A DNA stretch of 50,497 bases from Kiritimatiellia bacterium (GTDB lineage Bacteria > Verrucomicrobiota > Kiritimatiellia > RFP12 > UBA1067). Location of the stretch: contig JAFXXW010000024.1 of NCBI GenBank assembly GCA_017542055.1, positions 1-50,497 on the forward strand, in the 5' to 3' direction. The notes beneath the pieces are model-generated. The model was not told where the DNA came from and did not search any database. It saw only the letters and a list, made by a program, of their open reading frames with translations. Shown here piece after piece: positions 8,340-16,867 of the stretch. A program made the translations under genes and the position numbers. The stretch's first letter is position 1. Every line of letters starts with the position of its first letter.

Positions 8340-9691
8340 AAAAGACGATTACCGACAACCGGGTGGATCCGGACATCCTCGCCTACACGGTCGGACGCGA
8401 CCCCGAGCTGGACTTGCGCCTCGTGGTGTGGGACTGCATGGGCACGGCCGCGCACGTGGCGATGCTGTCGGAAATGAAGCTCAAGCGCCCCGTCGTCACC
8501 AAGCCGGAAGCGGAAAAGGTCCGCAAGGAGCTGGCCGCCATCGTCAAGCTGGCCCGGTCGGGCGGGTTCGAAATCCGCGAGGACGACCAGGACGTGCACA
8601 TGGCGGTGGAACGCGTGCTCACCGAAAAACTCGGCGATCTCGGCAAGAAAATCCATACCGGACGCTCCCGCAACGACCAGGTGGCGGTCGACGTCCGGTT
8701 GCATCTCAAGGACGAACTCCTTTCGCTCTTCGGCGAAATCGTCAAGCTGCTCGACGCGCTCGTGGCGTTCGGTCGCAAGCACGACGCCGTGCCGCTCGTG
8801 GGACGCACCCATCTGCAGCCGGCCATGCCCAGTTCGGTCGGCATGTGGTCCACCGGCCACGCCGAGATGATTCTCGACCAGCTGACCCAGCTCGACGCGG
8901 CCTATCGCCTGGCGGACCTGAATCCGCTCGGGAGCGCCGCCGGCTATGGCGTGCCGTTGCCGCTCAACCGCAAGCGCACCACCAAGCTGCTCGGTTTCGC
9001 TAGGCCCATCCACAACTGTTTCGGGGCGTCGATGGCGCGCGGCGAATGCGAGGCCTCCGTGCTGGGCGCGCTCGCGCAGCTGATGGCCGTCCTTTCGCGG
9101 CTCGCGGAAGACCTCATCCTCTTTTCGATGCCGGAATTCGCCTACTTCCGGCTGCCGCGCGAATATTGCACGGGCTCCTCCATCATGCCGCAGAAGTTCA
9201 ACCCCGACGTGCTGGAACTGGTGCGGTCCAAGGCGGCGCAGGTGCTGGGACTTTCCGTCGCCTCGCTCTCCATGCTCCACGCGATGCCGGGCGGGTACAA
9301 TCGCGACCTCCAAGACTCCAAATTCCTCTACATGGAGGGATTGGACGTGACCCGCACCACCGTGCGCATCCTCGCCAAGGTGGTGAAGGGCGTGGAGGTG
9401 GACGAACCCAAGTGCCGCGCGGCGTTCACCCCCGGCGTCTTCGCCACCGACGCCGCGTTGCGACTGGTGGCGTCCGGCACGCCCTGGCGCGACGCCTACC
9501 ACGACGTGCGCGACCATCTGGACCGGCTCGCGGACGAAGACCCCGATCGCGCGGTGGCCGCCAAAACCCATCTGGGCGCCACCGCCGGAATCGATTACGA
9601 CTACTATCGCGACGCCATCGCCGAAGTCTTCGGCGTCATGCTGGACCGGCGCGTCAAATTCGAGAAGTGCATCCATGCTCTTGTCGGTTGA
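8336..9691 (+). CDS. argH: Argininosuccinate lyase
   Basis: Cleaves argininosuccinate to arginine and fumarate, the last step of arginine synthesis. 451 residues, normal length. Family motifs are clear: DVHMAVER, GRSRNDQVAVDVRL, VGRTHLQPAMP, the superfamily signature GSSIMPQKFNPD holding the catalytic serine loop, and QDSKFL. The start overlaps the upstream stop (ATGA), and the 3' end overlaps the ABC ATPase gene by 17 nt. No other arg gene is nearby. Confidence 0.96.
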   Translation: MKKTITDNRVDPDILAYTVGRDPELDLRLVVWDCMGTAAHVAMLSEMKLKRPVVTKPEAEKVRKELAAIVKLARSGGFEIREDDQDVHMAVERVLTEKLGDLGKKIHTGRSRNDQVAVDVRLHLKDELLSLFGEIVKLLDALVAFGRKHDAVPLVGRTHLQPAMPSSVGMWSTGHAEMILDQLTQLDAAYRLADLNPLGSAAGYGVPLPLNRKRTTKLLGFARPIHNCFGASMARGECEASVLGALAQLMAVLSRLAEDLILFSMPEFAYFRLPREYCTGSSIMPQKFNPDVLELVRSKAAQVLGLSVASLSMLHAMPGGYNRDLQDSKFLYMEGLDVTRTTVRILAKVVKGVEVDEPKCRAAFTPGVFATDAALRLVASGTPWRDAYHDVRDHLDRLADEDPDRAVAAKTHLGATAGIDYDYYRDAIAEVFGVMLDRRVKFEKCIHALVG

Positions 9692-10370
9692 GGATCTGCG
9701 CGTAAAGTACGGCGCTTTCGAAGCGGTGCGCGGCGTGAGTTTCGAGCTGCGCGCGGGCGAAATCCTGGGCATCGTGGGCGAATCGGGGTCGGGCAAGTCC
9801 ACCATCGCCCGCACGCTCGCGGGACTCGAAAAGCCCTCTGCCGGCAAGATCGTGCGCAATTGCCGTCGCCTGCAGATGATTTTCCAGGACGCGGTAGGCT
9901 CGCTCAACCCCCGGATGAAAGTCGGCGCGGCGCTGGACGAGGCCATCAAGGTGGGCAGACCCAAAACCGCGCCCGCCATCACCGCCCCCGAACTGCTCGA
10001 ACAGGTGGGGCTCAGCCGCGCCGTACTCGACCAGTATCCGCGCGAACTGTCCGGCGGCCAGTGCCAACGCGTCTCGGTGGCGCGGGCGCTGTCGTGCGCG
10101 CCGGAAGTGCTGATCGCGGACGAGCCGGTGTCCGCCCTCGACGTCAGCGTGCAGGCCCGGGTGCTCAACCTCCTGCGCGACCTGCGCCGCAACCTGGGCA
10201 TTTCGATTTTGCTCATCGCGCACGACCTCGCCGTAGTCAAAAACGTGTGCGACCGGATCTGCGTGATGGAGAAGGGCGTGTTCGTGGATTCCGGCGAGGC
10301 GGAAGCCGTGTTCGACCATCCGCTGAGCGACTACACCGTGCGCCTCCTCAAGGCGGTGCCGTCCATCTGA
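9675..10370 (+). CDS. OppF/DppF-like ABC transporter ATPase, without adjacent permease
   Basis: 231-residue ATP-binding subunit. Walker A GESGSGKST, a Q-loop segment FQDAVGSLNPRM typical of peptide/nickel transporters (usually QDPxxSLNPR), signature LSGGQCQRV, Walker B VLIADEPVSALD and the H-loop LIAHDLAVV are all intact. It is shorter than typical OppF/DppF proteins, which carry a C-terminal oligopeptide-transporter extension; this one stops shortly after the NBD. No permease or binding protein lies beside it in the window, so the transport partner is unknown. It overlaps argH by 17 nt and precedes mrp by 18 nt. Confidence 0.82.
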   Translation: MLLSVEDLRVKYGAFEAVRGVSFELRAGEILGIVGESGSGKSTIARTLAGLEKPSAGKIVRNCRRLQMIFQDAVGSLNPRMKVGAALDEAIKVGRPKTAPAITAPELLEQVGLSRAVLDQYPRELSGGQCQRVSVARALSCAPEVLIADEPVSALDVSVQARVLNLLRDLRRNLGISILLIAHDLAVVKNVCDRICVMEKGVFVDSGEAEAVFDHPLSDYTVRLLKAVPSI

Positions 10371-10388
10371 ATTTCAAGGAGAAAACCT

Positions 10389-11210
10389 ATGTCAGAATGC
10401 ACTCATGATTGTTCAAACTGTTCCAGCGCCTGCGCCTCGCGGGCCCAGGCGGACTTCGCCGCGCCGCTCAACGTGGATTCCAAAATCAAGCGCGTCATCG
10501 CGGTAGCGTCCGGCAAGGGAGGCGTGGGCAAAAGTTTCGTTTCCGTCATGCTGGCGGTCACGGCCATGCGCAAGGGGCTCAAAGTGGGCATCCTCGACGC
10601 CGACATCACCGGTCCCTCCATCCCCAAGGCGTTCGGCATCACGGGCGGCACCTTCCAGACCGAGGTGGGCATCGAGCCGGCCTCGTCCACCGGGGGCGTC
10701 AAAGTGATGTCGCTCAACATGCTCGTCGAAAAACCGGACGAGCCCGTCGTCTGGCGCGGCAGTCTCATCGCCGGGTGCGTCAAGCAGTTCTGGACCGACG
10801 TGCACTGGGGCGAGCTCGACCTCCTCGTGATCGACATGCCTCCGGGCACGGGCGACGTGCCGCTTACCGTGTTCCAGTCGCTCCCGGTGGACGGCGTGGT
10901 GGTGGTGAGCTCCCCGCAGGAACTGGTGGAGATGATCGTCGGCAAGTCCGTGCGCATGTGCGAAATGATGGAAAAGCCCGTCCTGGGGCTGGTCGAAAAC
11001 ATGAGCTACTTCGTTTGCCCCAAGTGCCAGGAGCGCCACGAAATCTTCGGCGAATCCAAAGCGCTCGCGCTCGCGGGCCACTTCAAGCTGCCGCGTTTCG
11101 CCCGGCTGCCGATAGACCCCAAGTTCGCGCAGCTGGTGGACGCCGGCGCGGCCGAACACGTGGAGCTGCCGGAAGACGCCGCCAAATGCCTGGAGGAAAT
11201 CGTGGGATGA
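10389..11210 (+). CDS. mrp: Mrp/NBP35-family iron-sulfur cluster carrier ATPase
   Basis: 273 residues. Mrp/ApbC proteins bind and deliver Fe-S clusters to apo-enzymes. The N-terminus carries four cysteines (Cys4, 8, 11, 15) as C-x3-C-x2-C-x3-C, the NBP35-like extension. The deviant Walker A SGKGGVGKS follows near residue 40, then DIDMPPGTGDVPLT-like switch residues (IDMPPGTGDV) and, near the C-terminus, the CPKC pair that bridges the shared cluster in the dimer. AAGGAG lies 8 nt before the ATG. It is the last gene of the first operon, ending 3 nt before the 3' end of the convergent tRNA-Val gene. Confidence 0.93.
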   Translation: MSECTHDCSNCSSACASRAQADFAAPLNVDSKIKRVIAVASGKGGVGKSFVSVMLAVTAMRKGLKVGILDADITGPSIPKAFGITGGTFQTEVGIEPASSTGGVKVMSLNMLVEKPDEPVVWRGSLIAGCVKQFWTDVHWGELDLLVIDMPPGTGDVPLTVFQSLPVDGVVVVSSPQELVEMIVGKSVRMCEMMEKPVLGLVENMSYFVCPKCQERHEIFGESKALALAGHFKLPRFARLPIDPKFAQLVDAGAAEHVELPEDAAKCLEEIVG

Positions 11211-11213
11211 AGC

Positions 11214-11290
11214 TGGTGGGGACTGAGGGACTCGAACCCCCGACCCGCTGCGTGTAAAGCAGCTGCTCTAACCAACTGAGCTAAATCCCC
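11214..11290 (-). tRNA. tRNA-Val (anticodon UAC)
   Basis: On the minus strand the sequence folds as a full cloverleaf of 77 nt including an encoded CCA. Acceptor GGGGATT pairs with AGTCCCC with one G-U; the D arm is GCTC...GAGC; the anticodon stem GCTGC/GCAGC encloses loop TTTACAC, giving anticodon TAC (valine, GUN codons); the T arm is GGGGG TTCGAGT CCCTC. Discriminator A at 11217 is followed by CCA at 11216-11214. It has its own promoter just upstream. Confidence 0.97.
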
Positions 11291-11300
11291 GCGTATTGGC

Positions 11301-11334
11301 GTATATTATATCATATTTCGAGGTGAAAAATCAA
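11301..11334 (-). promoter_or_regulatory. Promoter of tRNA-Val; copy C of the recurrent promoter sequence
   Basis: Minus strand: TTGATT (11334-11329), 18-nt spacer, extended -10 TGATATAAT with TATAAT at 11310-11305. The predicted start lies about 8 nt before the mature tRNA 5' end. The 17-mer AATATGATATAATATAC is identical to that at the dxr and V-ATPase B promoters. The -35 box lies between the ribosome site and start codon of the divergent Nif3-like gene. Confidence 0.75.
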
Positions 11335-11335
11335 G

Positions 11336-11992
11336 ATGAAAATCAAAAAGATTTTGGACTGGCTCGACTCCACGCTGAACGTCCAGGCGTTTGACGACGT
11401 TTCCAACAACGGACTTCAGATCGCCCGCACCGGCGAAGAAGTCAAAAGGGTGGCCCTGGCGGTGGACGCTTCGCGCCGGAGCGTTATCGCCGCCGGCGAG
11501 GCCGGAGCGCAACTTCTGGTGGTGCATCACGGCATCAGCTGGGGCGGCGGCATCAAGCGAATCGTCGGCAGCGAATTCGCCGTCGTGCAGGCCGCCATCG
11601 ACCGGAATCTCGCGCTCTACGCCGTGCATCTGCCTTTGGACGCGCATCCCAAGCTGGGCCACAACGCGCTCATCGCCAAAGCGCTCAAGCTCAAGCACGT
11701 GCGACCGGCCTTCTGCTATCACGGCAACGTGATCGGCTGCGTGGGCGTCGCGCCCGACGGACAGAAGGTGGGCGTCTGTTCGGGCGGCGCGGGCGAATTT
11801 GCGGTTGCGGCCAAAGAACTCGGCTGCAGTCGCTTCGTCACCGGCGAGGCCTCCTGGGGCGAGATGGTGGCGGCCGAGAACGTGGGCATCAAGATGGAAT
11901 GCTGGGGCCACTACGACTCCGAGCTCTTCGGCATCGAGGCGCTCGCGTCGGCCATGAAAGACGAACTCGGCATCGAGACGCTGACCGTATGA
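11336..11992 (+). CDS. Nif3/YbgI-family dinuclear metal protein
   Basis: 218 residues, similar in length to short bacterial Nif3 proteins. Family features are the metal-binding segment LLVVHHGISWG, the conserved ALYAVHLPLDAHP, GHNALIA, and GHYDSELFGIEAL near the C-terminus, which supplies the second histidine/glutamate set. Proteins of this family are annotated as GTP cyclohydrolase 1 type 2, but their physiological role is not firmly established. The stop overlaps the bioD start (ATGA), so it leads the biotin gene run. No convincing plus-strand promoter is visible in the 45 nt upstream; a weak CGAGGTG ribosome site lies 10 nt before the ATG. Confidence 0.85.
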   Translation: MKIKKILDWLDSTLNVQAFDDVSNNGLQIARTGEEVKRVALAVDASRRSVIAAGEAGAQLLVVHHGISWGGGIKRIVGSEFAVVQAAIDRNLALYAVHLPLDAHPKLGHNALIAKALKLKHVRPAFCYHGNVIGCVGVAPDGQKVGVCSGGAGEFAVAAKELGCSRFVTGEASWGEMVAAENVGIKMECWGHYDSELFGIEALASAMKDELGIETLTV

Positions 11993-12663
11993 AGCAAACT
12001 CTTTCCTCGCCTCCGCGCATCGTTTTCGTCACGGGTTCGGACACCGGAGTCGGCAAGACGGTCGCTACCGGCTACCTGGCGCGCCACCTTTTTATGGCAC
12101 AGGGGCTTAAGGTGGCTACCGTGAAACTGGTGGAAACCGGCAATCGCGGCAAGCGCTCCCAAGACGTGAAGGTGCATCGCCAGCTCATGGGGATAAAGAC
12201 CCTCCCCGAAGATACGCTCGGCCTCACCGCGCCCGCCATCTTCCGCTATCCCGCCTCGCCTCTCCTGGCCGCACGACTGGAAGGGAAAGCGTTCGACTGG
12301 AAAAACGCGGTCAAGTCCGTTCAACAGGTGGCCGCCAACTACGACTGCACGCTCGTCGAAGGCGCGGGCGGGCTCCTCGTGCCCCTCGCCGACGATCTCA
12401 CCACGCTCGACCTCTTGCGCCGCTGCGGCTGGGCGACGGAAGTGGTGGTCTGCGGTCGCTTGGGGGACATCAACCACGCGCTCCTCACATTGGAGGTGCT
12501 TAAGTCGTCCGGCGTAGCGCTGTACGGCGTGGCCGTAAGTTCCCTGCCCGGCGTCAACCGTCGTCACCGGCAAGACTGCATCGACGCAGTCCGGCGTTGG
12601 CTCGCGGCGAACGCGCCTAGGGCCCGACTCGACCTCGTGCCGGCAGTGGAAGATCTCGCATGA
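11989..12663 (+). CDS. bioD: Dethiobiotin synthetase
   Basis: 224 residues. It closes the ureido ring of 7,8-diaminopelargonate with CO2 and ATP, giving dethiobiotin. The P-loop FVTGSDTGVGKT, the substrate lysine region TVKLVETG (family usually K-P-x-x-T-G) and the EGAGGLLVPL motif are present. ATGA overlaps link it to the Nif3-like gene and to bioA. A longer upstream in-frame extension to 11899 lies inside the previous gene and is not family sequence. Confidence 0.94.
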   Translation: MKQTLSSPPRIVFVTGSDTGVGKTVATGYLARHLFMAQGLKVATVKLVETGNRGKRSQDVKVHRQLMGIKTLPEDTLGLTAPAIFRYPASPLLAARLEGKAFDWKNAVKSVQQVAANYDCTLVEGAGGLLVPLADDLTTLDLLRRCGWATEVVVCGRLGDINHALLTLEVLKSSGVALYGVAVSSLPGVNRRHRQDCIDAVRRWLAANAPRARLDLVPAVEDLA

Positions 12664-13913
12664 CTTTGCTCGAATACGACCGTGCCTACATTTGGCATCC
12701 TTACGCGAGCCTCAAGAATCCGCCTCCGGTGCGCCTCGTCGAGTCCGCCTCCGGCTCCCGGTTGCGGCTTGCGGACTCCACCGAACTCGTCGACGCCGTC
12801 GCCAGCTGGTGGTGCGTGGCGCACGGCCACAACCATCCGCACATCGTGGAGGCCATCCGGCGCCAGTCGGCCAAACTCTCCCACGTCATGTTTGGCGGCT
12901 TCACCCACCAGCCGGCCGTCGAGCTGGCCCGCAAACTCGCCGACTTCGCGCCGACCGGACTCGATAAGGTGTTCTTCGCCGACTCCGGCTCGATCGCGGT
13001 GGAGGTGGCCGCCAAGATGTGCCTCCAGTACCAGCACGCCAAGGATCGCCCAAACCGCACCCGACTTTTGGCGCTCAAGGGCGGCTATCACGGCGACACC
13101 GCCTGCGCGATGGCGCTGAGCGACCCCGACGGCATGCACACGCTTTTCGCCGGAATGATGCCCAAGCATTTCTTTGCCGATATGCCGGACGGAGATCTCG
13201 CCCATTGGAACTTTCGCGCGCAGCTGGAGGCGCACCGGGACGAAATCGCGGGCGTCTTTTGCGAGCCGATCTTCCAGGCCGCGAACGCCATGAATTTCTA
13301 CGGCCCCGAATATCTGCGCGAGATGCGCCAGGTCTGCGACGAGCTGGACATTCCGCTCGTGTTCGACGAAATCGCCTCGGGACTTTACCGCACGGGTCCG
13401 CGTTGGGCGCACGAGCGCGCCGGGATAAAGCCCGACATCATGACCGTCGGCAAGGCGCTGACGGGCGGCCATATCACGCTCGCGGCCACGATCGCTTCGG
13501 ACAACGTGGCGCGCGTCATTTCGAACGGCTCGCCCTCCGCCTTCATGCACGGCCCCACCTACATGGCCAATCCGCTCGCGTGCGCGGCCGCCATCGCGAG
13601 TCTCGAACTCTTCGAAGCGTCCGACTATTCCAATCGGGTGGCCAACGTGGAGCGCATTCTCCGCGAGGAGGGCATTCCCCAGACGATGGGCGCGGTAGGC
13701 GTCATCAAGGTATCCAGGCTTCCCGCGCGCGACGACATCGAGCGCGTCATCAACGAATACGGCGTGTGGCTCAGGCCGTTCTGCAATTTCATCTACACCA
13801 TGCCGCCTTTGACTATCGCCGAAGCCGACCTTCGGCGCGTCTGCGCGGCCATGAAGGCGCTGGCCGCCTGTCCCCCCGGACCCGAAACGCCCGACAGAGA
13901 TTTCCATGAGTAG
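12660..13913 (+). CDS. bioA: Adenosylmethionine-8-amino-7-oxononanoate aminotransferase
   Basis: 417-residue class III PLP aminotransferase converting KAPA to 7,8-diaminopelargonate. It begins with the BioA-specific IWHPYASLKNPPPV, contains WWCVAHGHNHPHI, FADSGSIAVEVAAKM, GGYHGDT, VFDEIASGLYRTG and the PLP-lysine segment TVGKALTGGHI. The length and order are normal. The ATG overlaps the bioD stop; its 3' end overlaps the fused bioWF gene by 8 nt. The adjacent bioD and bioWF confirm the pathway. Confidence 0.95.
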   Translation: MTLLEYDRAYIWHPYASLKNPPPVRLVESASGSRLRLADSTELVDAVASWWCVAHGHNHPHIVEAIRRQSAKLSHVMFGGFTHQPAVELARKLADFAPTGLDKVFFADSGSIAVEVAAKMCLQYQHAKDRPNRTRLLALKGGYHGDTACAMALSDPDGMHTLFAGMMPKHFFADMPDGDLAHWNFRAQLEAHRDEIAGVFCEPIFQAANAMNFYGPEYLREMRQVCDELDIPLVFDEIASGLYRTGPRWAHERAGIKPDIMTVGKALTGGHITLAATIASDNVARVISNGSPSAFMHGPTYMANPLACAAAIASLELFEASDYSNRVANVERILREEGIPQTMGAVGVIKVSRLPARDDIERVINEYGVWLRPFCNFIYTMPPLTIAEADLRRVCAAMKALAACPPGPETPDRDFHE

Positions 13914-15696
13914 CGAGCGCTTTTCCGTCAAGATGCGCGCTTCGGCGCGGGGCGAGCACATGAGCGGGGCCGAGCGCATAGTGCCCGAGGGGGAGATTCC
14001 GCGCACGCTCGTCGCGCTGGCCGATCGCGCGCTCCATCACGCCAAGGGTCGGCCGGACTTCATCAACCTCAAGTTGGAAGCGCCCGGTCCCGTGCTGGAA
14101 CTCGAGGCGCTCCCCGTCTCCACCGAAACCGTCTCCACGCCGGAGGAGGGGTGGCGACTCGTGGGCGAACTCTTGGCGGGCGAAGGCTTCAAGCGCGCCG
14201 AAGCGATCAAGCGGCTTTTCCGGCAAACCTACAAGATGCGGGGCGCCATGCTGCTCCACGTCGACACGCTCGAGCGACTCGAACCCGACCGCGCGCGGGG
14301 CGTTCGCGCCACCTACATGGACCAGACCGGACCCGTGCAGCCGTCCGCCGGCAAGTCGCATTTCCGTGAGGCGCTCGTCCTCGCCACCAAAGTGGCCGCC
14401 GCGCCCGGCATCGTGGGCGAAATCTGCATGAGCGACGATCCGTACTACGTGACCGGCTACGTGGTCACCAAGCGGCTAGGCTACAAGCGCATCACGGTTC
14501 TCAAGCGTCCGGGCGATCCCACCGGGGGTCGGATTTTCCTCTACCGGGGCCGCAAGCGCGACGTCCCCAAAACGATTCGCTTCCTCGAGCGCCAGGCCGT
14601 GCTGGTGCGCGGAGTGGAGACGCCGCGCGTCGACGCGTGGACGCAGCTGGAGGAGGAACTTAAGGCGCTTAAAGCCGAGTGTCTCGACCGCTCGCTCCCG
14701 TCGCCCCGGTCCGGCCTGGCCCAATTTGCCGCCAACGATTACCTGGGCCTCGCCAAGGAATTCGGCGGCTCCACCGGGTCCCGGCTCCTCACCGGCAACA
14801 CGCCAGCCCATCAGGCGCTCGAGCGTGAACTCGCCCGCTTCAAGGGCGCCGAGGCCGCGCTTGTTTACGCCACCGGCTACATGGCCAATCTGGGCGTCAT
14901 CTCCGCGCTCGCCGGCAAGGAGGACGTGATTTTTTCCGACGCGCTCAACCACGCTTCGATCATCGACGGCTGCCGGCTGTCCGGCGCGCGGGTGGTGGTG
15001 TATCGCCATCTGGACCTCGCCGACCTCGACGCCAAACTCGCGGAGTTTGCCGGTCGCCGGCGACTGGTGGTGTCGGACGGCGTCTTTTCGATGGACGGGG
15101 ACCTGTTGCCGCTGCCGGACTTTCTCGCCGTGTGTCGTCGTCACGGCGCCCTCGCGATGGTGGACGAGGCGCACGCCAACGGCGTGGTGGGCCGGACGGG
15201 GCGGGGGCTCGCCGAACATTTCGGCTGCGACGCGGCCGACGTGACGGTAGGGACGCTCTCCAAGGCGTTCGGCGCGGAAGGGGGCTTCGTGACCGGTCGG
15301 CAGCTCTTGATCGACTACCTTGTCAATAAGTCGCGTTCCTTCATCTTCTCCACCGCCCCCTCGGTGCCGTCGGTGGAGCGCGCCCTCGCGGCCGTCCAAC
15401 GGTTGGAAAAAAGTCCGTCCTTGGTAGCGCGGCTCAAGCGGAACGTAACGTACTTTGCCGACCTCCTCCGCGCCGGAGGCGTGCCGGCCGACGATACTAC
15501 CGCCATCTTTCCCGTTTTCGTGGGCGACGAGGCCTTGGCCAGGCAGAAGAGCGCGGAACTTGCGGCCAAGGGCTTGGCGGTGAGCGCCATCCGCTATCCC
15601 ACCGTTCCGCGCGGCGCGGCCCGTTTGCGCGTGGCCGTTTCGGCCGCCCATACCAGAGCCGAGTTGCGGAAACTCGCCCGAGCGCTATGCAGGTAA
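13906..15696 (+). CDS. bioWF: Bifunctional BioW-BioF: pimeloyl-CoA synthetase fused to KAPA synthase
   Basis: 596 residues with two complete domains. Residues 1-240 are BioW (6-carboxyhexanoate-CoA ligase): it starts FSVKMRASARGEHMSGAERI and contains YMDQTGPVQPSAGKSHF and the ligase segment GGRIFLYRG, which together make pimeloyl-CoA from pimelate. Residues about 245-596 are BioF, an alpha-oxoamine synthase joining pimeloyl-CoA and alanine: GSTGSRLLTGN, DALNHASIIDGCRLSGA, VDEAHANGVVGRTG and the PLP site TLSKAFGAEGG with Lys453. The fused product would channel pimeloyl-CoA. BioWF fusions are known as an annotated architecture. The start codon lies 8 nt inside bioA and the 3' end overlaps ung by 10 nt. 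No bioB is in the window. Confidence 0.95.
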   Translation: MSSERFSVKMRASARGEHMSGAERIVPEGEIPRTLVALADRALHHAKGRPDFINLKLEAPGPVLELEALPVSTETVSTPEEGWRLVGELLAGEGFKRAEAIKRLFRQTYKMRGAMLLHVDTLERLEPDRARGVRATYMDQTGPVQPSAGKSHFREALVLATKVAAAPGIVGEICMSDDPYYVTGYVVTKRLGYKRITVLKRPGDPTGGRIFLYRGRKRDVPKTIRFLERQAVLVRGVETPRVDAWTQLEEELKALKAECLDRSLPSPRSGLAQFAANDYLGLAKEFGGSTGSRLLTGNTPAHQALERELARFKGAEAALVYATGYMANLGVISALAGKEDVIFSDALNHASIIDGCRLSGARVVVYRHLDLADLDAKLAEFAGRRRLVVSDGVFSMDGDLLPLPDFLAVCRRHGALAMVDEAHANGVVGRTGRGLAEHFGCDAADVTVGTLSKAFGAEGGFVTGRQLLIDYLVNKSRSFIFSTAPSVPSVERALAAVQRLEKSPSLVARLKRNVTYFADLLRAGGVPADDTTAIFPVFVGDEALARQKSAELAAKGLAVSAIRYPTVPRGAARLRVAVSAAHTRAELRKLARALCR

Positions 15697-16364
15697 AAAT
15701 CGACCCTTCCTGGGCGGCGGTGCTGAAGCCGCAATTCGAGAGCGACTATTTCCGGCAGCTCGCGGAATTCGTTCGTGCGGCCTATCGCGCGGGCGTCTGC
15801 TACCCGCCGGGTCGCTTCATTTTCGAGGCCTTCAACCGCACGCCGTTCGATCGCGTCAAGGTGGTGATCATCGGCCAGGATCCGTATCACGGACCCCGCC
15901 AGGCGCACGGGCTGTCGTTTTCCGTCCTGCCGCCCACGCCGCCGCCGCCCTCGCTCGTCAACATCTACAAGGAGCTGGAATCGGAATACGGCGTTCGGGC
16001 CAATCGCACGTCGGGCGACCTCACCCGCTGGGCCGGGCAGGGGGTGCTGCTCCTCAACTCCACCCTCACCGTGTCGGAGGGTAAACCCATGAGCCATGCC
16101 GGGCACGGTTGGGAGCGCTTTACCGACGCGGTGGTGGACGTGCTGAATCGCGAGCGCGAGCATCTCGTCTTTCTACTCTGGGGCGCGAGCGCCCAGAAGA
16201 AGGGCGCCGCCATCGATCGTAAGCGTCATCTCGTCCTCGCCGCTCCTCATCCCTCGCCCCTGTCCGCGCATCGCGGCTTTTTCGGTTGCGGACACTTCCG
16301 CGCCGCCAACGACTACCTCGTCGCGCAGGGTCTCGCCCCCGTCGACTGGCTCCCCGTCCAATGA
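15687..16364 (+). CDS. ung: Uracil-DNA glycosylase, family 1
   Basis: 225 residues, normal Ung length. It removes uracil from DNA in base-excision repair. The water-activating loop GQDPYHGPRQAHGLSFS (Asp65), LLLNSTLTV, and the intercalation-loop motif HPSPLSAHRGFFG are all present. It begins 10 nt inside the bioWF gene and ends with an ATGA overlap to the phosphatase gene, so it is cotranscribed with the biotin genes with no obvious functional link. Confidence 0.97.
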   Translation: MQVKIDPSWAAVLKPQFESDYFRQLAEFVRAAYRAGVCYPPGRFIFEAFNRTPFDRVKVVIIGQDPYHGPRQAHGLSFSVLPPTPPPPSLVNIYKELESEYGVRANRTSGDLTRWAGQGVLLLNSTLTVSEGKPMSHAGHGWERFTDAVVDVLNREREHLVFLLWGASAQKKGAAIDRKRHLVLAAPHPSPLSAHRGFFGCGHFRAANDYLVAQGLAPVDWLPVQ

Positions 16365-16801
16365 AAATCCTCTTTTTGTGTCACGGGAACATTTGCCGCT
16401 CGCCGATGGCGGAGTTCGTGATGAAAGAGCTCGTGCGTCGCGCCGGCCGGACGGACATCGAAGTCGCCAGCGCCGCGCTCCATTCGGACGAAATCGGCAA
16501 CGACATCCATTCCGGCACGCGCGCAAAGTTGCGTCAAGCGGGCATTCCGTTCTCCCCTCGCGCCGCCTGGCGACTGACCGCCGCCAAGGCGCGCGAGTAC
16601 GATCTCTTGATCGGCATGGACGACTACAACCTCGCCGACCTTCGCCGGCTCGTCGACCCCGCCGACCGGCCCAAAATCCGCTCGCTTCTGTCCTTCGCCG
16701 GCTCCGCCCGACCCATCGCCGACCCCTGGTACACCGGCGACTTCGACGCCACCTACTCCGACGTCCTCGCCGGCTGCACCGCTCTCCTCTCCCAACTCTG
16801 A
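16361..16801 (+). CDS. Low-molecular-weight protein-tyrosine phosphatase
   Basis: 146 residues. The phosphate-binding loop CHGNICRSPMAE sits at the N-terminus with nucleophile Cys7 and Arg13 (C-x5-R), and the general-acid loop DPWYTGDF has Asp121, both typical of LMW-PTPs. In bacteria such enzymes act on tyrosine kinases controlling polysaccharide export or related targets; the target here is unknown, and no BY-kinase is in the window. The ATG overlaps the ung stop. It is the last gene before the long regulatory gap. Confidence 0.92.
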   Translation: MKILFLCHGNICRSPMAEFVMKELVRRAGRTDIEVASAALHSDEIGNDIHSGTRAKLRQAGIPFSPRAAWRLTAAKAREYDLLIGMDDYNLADLRRLVDPADRPKIRSLLSFAGSARPIADPWYTGDFDATYSDVLAGCTALLSQL

Positions 16802-16811
16802 CCGTTCCCCG

Positions 16812-16830
16812 GCCGGATATAGATATCTGG
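16812..16830. repeat. Imperfect inverted repeat after the phosphatase gene
   Basis: CCGGATAT and ATATCTGG flank a 2- to 3-nt centre, with one mismatch, 10 nt after the stop codon. There is no T-run, so it is only a weak candidate for transcript end formation. Confidence 0.3.
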
Positions 16831-16867
16831 CGCTGAACTGTTTGCCTCTTACATAGACAGCGAGAGG

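Noticed and set aside
9675..10370. Pseudogene of an OppF ATPase
   Set aside because: The protein is short, but Walker A, Q-loop, signature, Walker B and H-loop are all intact and the frame is undisturbed.
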